DNA from: an uncultured Erysipelotrichaceae bacterium
Lineage (GTDB): Bacteria > Bacillota_I > Bacilli_A > Erysipelotrichales > Erysipelotrichaceae
NCBI GenBank assembly: GCA_947575425.1
Contig: CANPNQ010000065.1
Span: 1-6,330, forward strand
Direction of reading: 5' to 3'
Length of the DNA stretch: 6,330 nt
Shown: positions 4,379 through 6,330 of the stretch, piece after piece
Layout of the letters: each line of letters opens with the position of its first letter
Position numbering within the stretch: the stretch's first letter is position 1
Notes under the pieces: model-generated
Databases searched by the model: none
What the model saw: the letters and a program-made list of their open reading frames with translations, nothing else
What the model was told of the DNA's origin: nothing
Made by a program: the position numbers and the translations under genes

Positions 4379-6295
4379 TTACCAGCTGCCACCGCCGCCG
4401 CCCCCAAAACCGCCGCCGGAGAAACCACCGCCGCCAAAGCCGCCAATACTGCCCCCGCCAATACCGCCGCCTTTGGAGGAGGTTGTCTCTACATAACTGA
4501 TGGCATGAGACATGCGATAGAAACTGCGATTGAAGTGATTCCACCACAGCCATGTCGAGAACGTATCACCATAAACAGGACCGACATACCATTGGGGCTG
4601 CGGCATGATCAAATCCTCAAACTTATCCGCCCATACATCGCTCACCCCCAGCACGTAAGCATACGGAAGCACATGGAAGAATGCTTCGGGATCCTCCTCC
4701 ACCAGCAGCTCTAACCGTTCCTTTTCACACGTTAGAATAAATTCCCGCAAGCCGAGGATCTGCCCAAGCCAGCGATTCCCCTGCTTGGTGCGCTTATCCA
4801 TAAACATGAGAAGAAACAACAGTAAAATCTCAAGCGCCAAGTAGATCAATCCATAGATCCACGCATGGGCAGGTCCCATCACCAGCATCATAATCGCTGT
4901 GATGACAAAGATAATCGCATTGCATAAAAAGCACAATGCCCATAAACCGAAGTAAAGAGAGCGCTTCATCACATAGCGCTTGCGCATTAACAAAATCCAT
5001 GGCACTGCCGCCACAATACCAAAGGCAAGCAGAATAAAACTCGGAAAAATCATATCAATCATTTCATAGCGCATATACAGTGCACACGCTGCGCACAAAA
5101 AGGATGGAAGTGCCACAAGCAGGCACATCAACACCTGTAGGAACAGGGAGGAACCGGTAAAGATTCTGCGCTCCTTTGCATGAAAATACTGCGACACCTT
5201 TTGTTGTGCATCTGCCAATCCCTTCGCAACACCGCTTTTTTTCAAATCCTTTTCCTTCACGATATCACCTTTTTTGAAAATAGCCTGAAAAAAGGTTTGC
5301 TCGTAGGGTTTGGCTTCCGCTCCCAACTCCTTTTGTTTTTCTAAGGACAAATGGTTTTTTCCATCGTCGTGAATCTTAATATAACCGCGATTTGCCCAAT
5401 CGATGATCAGTGATAAAATATCCTTTTGTTCGACTATGGAGTCCACCACATAACCGACTGCCGCACTGTCTAAGCCTTCCGGTGGCGTAAATTCCACTGT
5501 CACAATGACCTCATCATCTTTGCCAAAGCGCAAGAATAACAACAACGCGATCGCCGCGATTGCGCCGGCAGCGATCACCCCATATAACAGATAGTCTTTC
5601 GGTTCAGGAAAATTGAAATAATTTTCATCTAATGGCACCATGATCGTGGCTGATTCATTCGCATATAACGGTTGTAACAGCGTTCCGCTGATCACATTGT
5701 CATTCACCTCATAGGATAAATTCTCATAGGCTGCCCCATAGGCACCGCTATAAGCACTGATCCTTGATCCATCAAAGGCCTTTGGCATCTCAATGCGATA
5801 ATTCATATGACGAATCGTTGTATCAAAACCATTGCCGATCAGATTCCAATATAACATCTGGGTATCTTTTACATCCAAATCCTTTGTATGAACCCGATAG
5901 CGGATCGTATAGCGCTGAATGCCAATTACGGTTTCATCAGGATCACCGATTTTGATCATCACACCGCCGCTGTCCACATCCACATCACAGGTAGCGGCAT
6001 CTCCACAGGAAATATGATCTATCGGAAAATAATAGCTTTTATACTCGGCATTGCCATTCTCATCCGTCCATTTCATCTCATAGCGGGTGGGTATGGTGCG
6101 ATAAAAGCCATGGCGATATTCGCTGAAGTCCAATGTATACACTTCCTCAATATCATAAGTGCCATCCTCATGAACCTTCATGGTGATATCCAAATCCTCA
6201 ATCGTGAATGCTTCCCTTGCGCATACCGATATTGGCATCAGACACAAGACAATCACACATAAGAGGACACTGAGAACCTTATATGCTTGTTTCAT
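4379..6295 (-). CDS. DUF2207-family membrane protein with glycine-rich C-terminal tail
   Basis: A 638-residue membrane protein of the DUF2207 family (E. coli YciQ type); the function of this family is not established. Residues 1-26 are a signal peptide, probably cut after VCA. Residues about 27-230 form the extracellular DUF2207 domain. One membrane segment (about 236-256) leads to a cytoplasmic region (257-380) with a likely winged-helix-like fold (DILSLIIDWANRGYIKI, 292-308). Four more membrane segments follow near 383-407, 411-436, 447-472 and 477-500. The conserved block GLREFILTCEKERLELLVEE (515-534) and LPYAYVLGVSDVWADKFEDL (543-562) is characteristic of the family. Residues 607-638 are nearly all Gly with Ser, Phe and Ile, ending in Ser-Trp, as often seen in these proteins. 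ATG at 6295 has only a weak GAGAG RBS (6308-6304, 8-nt spacer), but the signal peptide supports it. No promoter lies within the 35 bases left upstream. Confidence 0.88.
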   Translation of the reverse strand: MKQAYKVLSVLLCVIVLCLMPISVCAREAFTIEDLDITMKVHEDGTYDIEEVYTLDFSEYRHGFYRTIPTRYEMKWTDENGNAEYKSYYFPIDHISCGDAATCDVDVDSGGVMIKIGDPDETVIGIQRYTIRYRVHTKDLDVKDTQMLYWNLIGNGFDTTIRHMNYRIEMPKAFDGSRISAYSGAYGAAYENLSYEVNDNVISGTLLQPLYANESATIMVPLDENYFNFPEPKDYLLYGVIAAGAIAAIALLLFLRFGKDDEVIVTVEFTPPEGLDSAAVGYVVDSIVEQKDILSLIIDWANRGYIKIHDDGKNHLSLEKQKELGAEAKPYEQTFFQAIFKKGDIVKEKDLKKSGVAKGLADAQQKVSQYFHAKERRIFTGSSLFLQVLMCLLVALPSFLCAACALYMRYEMIDMIFPSFILLAFGIVAAVPWILLMRKRYVMKRSLYFGLWALCFLCNAIIFVITAIMMLVMGPAHAWIYGLIYLALEILLLFLLMFMDKRTKQGNRWLGQILGLREFILTCEKERLELLVEEDPEAFFHVLPYAYVLGVSDVWADKFEDLIMPQPQWYVGPVYGDTFSTWLWWNHFNRSFYRMSHAISYVETTSSKGGGIGGGSIGGFGGGGFSGGGFGGGGGGSW

Positions 6296-6330
6296 CCTAT
6301 CATCTCTCTTTCAAGAAAAGGACAGTGCTT

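Noticed and set aside
4343..4714. Plus-strand Ala/Thr-rich frame of 123 codons
   Set aside because: The Ala-rich composition is just the complement of the glycine codons of the DUF2207 tail.
1..6330. CRISPR array, tRNA, rRNA or toxin-antitoxin pair
   Set aside because: No regularly spaced direct repeats, tRNA cloverleaf, rRNA-like sequence or recognisable toxin or antitoxin frame was seen on either strand.

Overview
The window looks like chromosomal DNA from a low-GC Gram-positive bacterium (Bacillota). The support is a tRNA-sensing T-box leader on thrS, strong AGGAG-type ribosome binding sites, a lipobox-bearing extracellular binding protein and a Gly-rich-tailed DUF2207 membrane protein. 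The ThrRS lacks the N-terminal TGS domain, as I recall for some Mollicutes-related lineages. That, with general protein character, makes me lean toward an Erysipelotrichales-like gut Bacillota, but this is inference and nothing here is taxonomically decisive.

Layout, left to right. At 1-54 (minus) is the first 18 codons of a calcineurin-like phosphoesterase, with its own promoter and RBS. A minus-strand terminator at 192-218 separates it from a thrS operon running leftward: promoter (3163-3191), Thr T-box leader (about 2925-3156), thrS (1175-2905), then a solute-binding lipoprotein gene (286-1170) only 4 nt after the thrS stop. Diverging from thrS, after a 383-base AT-rich intergenic stretch, a solitary small serine recombinase (3575-4216, plus) is preceded by several dyad symmetries and a possible 26-codon leader ORF. 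It converges on a large DUF2207 membrane protein (4379-6295, minus) across a 162-bp gap holding a bidirectional terminator.

How the parts work together. Uncharged tRNA-Thr should stabilise the antiterminator at 2941-2975 over the terminator at 2925-2956, raising ThrRS when threonine is short. Because the lipoprotein gene is so tightly attached, it should rise with it, which suggests (without proving) that its ligand is linked to amino-acid supply. The recombinase is not obviously part of a transposon here: no transposase, terminal repeats or cargo are visible. Its upstream dyads are candidate operators or recombination sites.

I found no complete new multi-gene system. The observations most worth a second look are the T-box-controlled thrS-lipoprotein pair, the TGS-less ThrRS, and the dyad-rich leader of the orphan recombinase with its overlapping mini-ORF.
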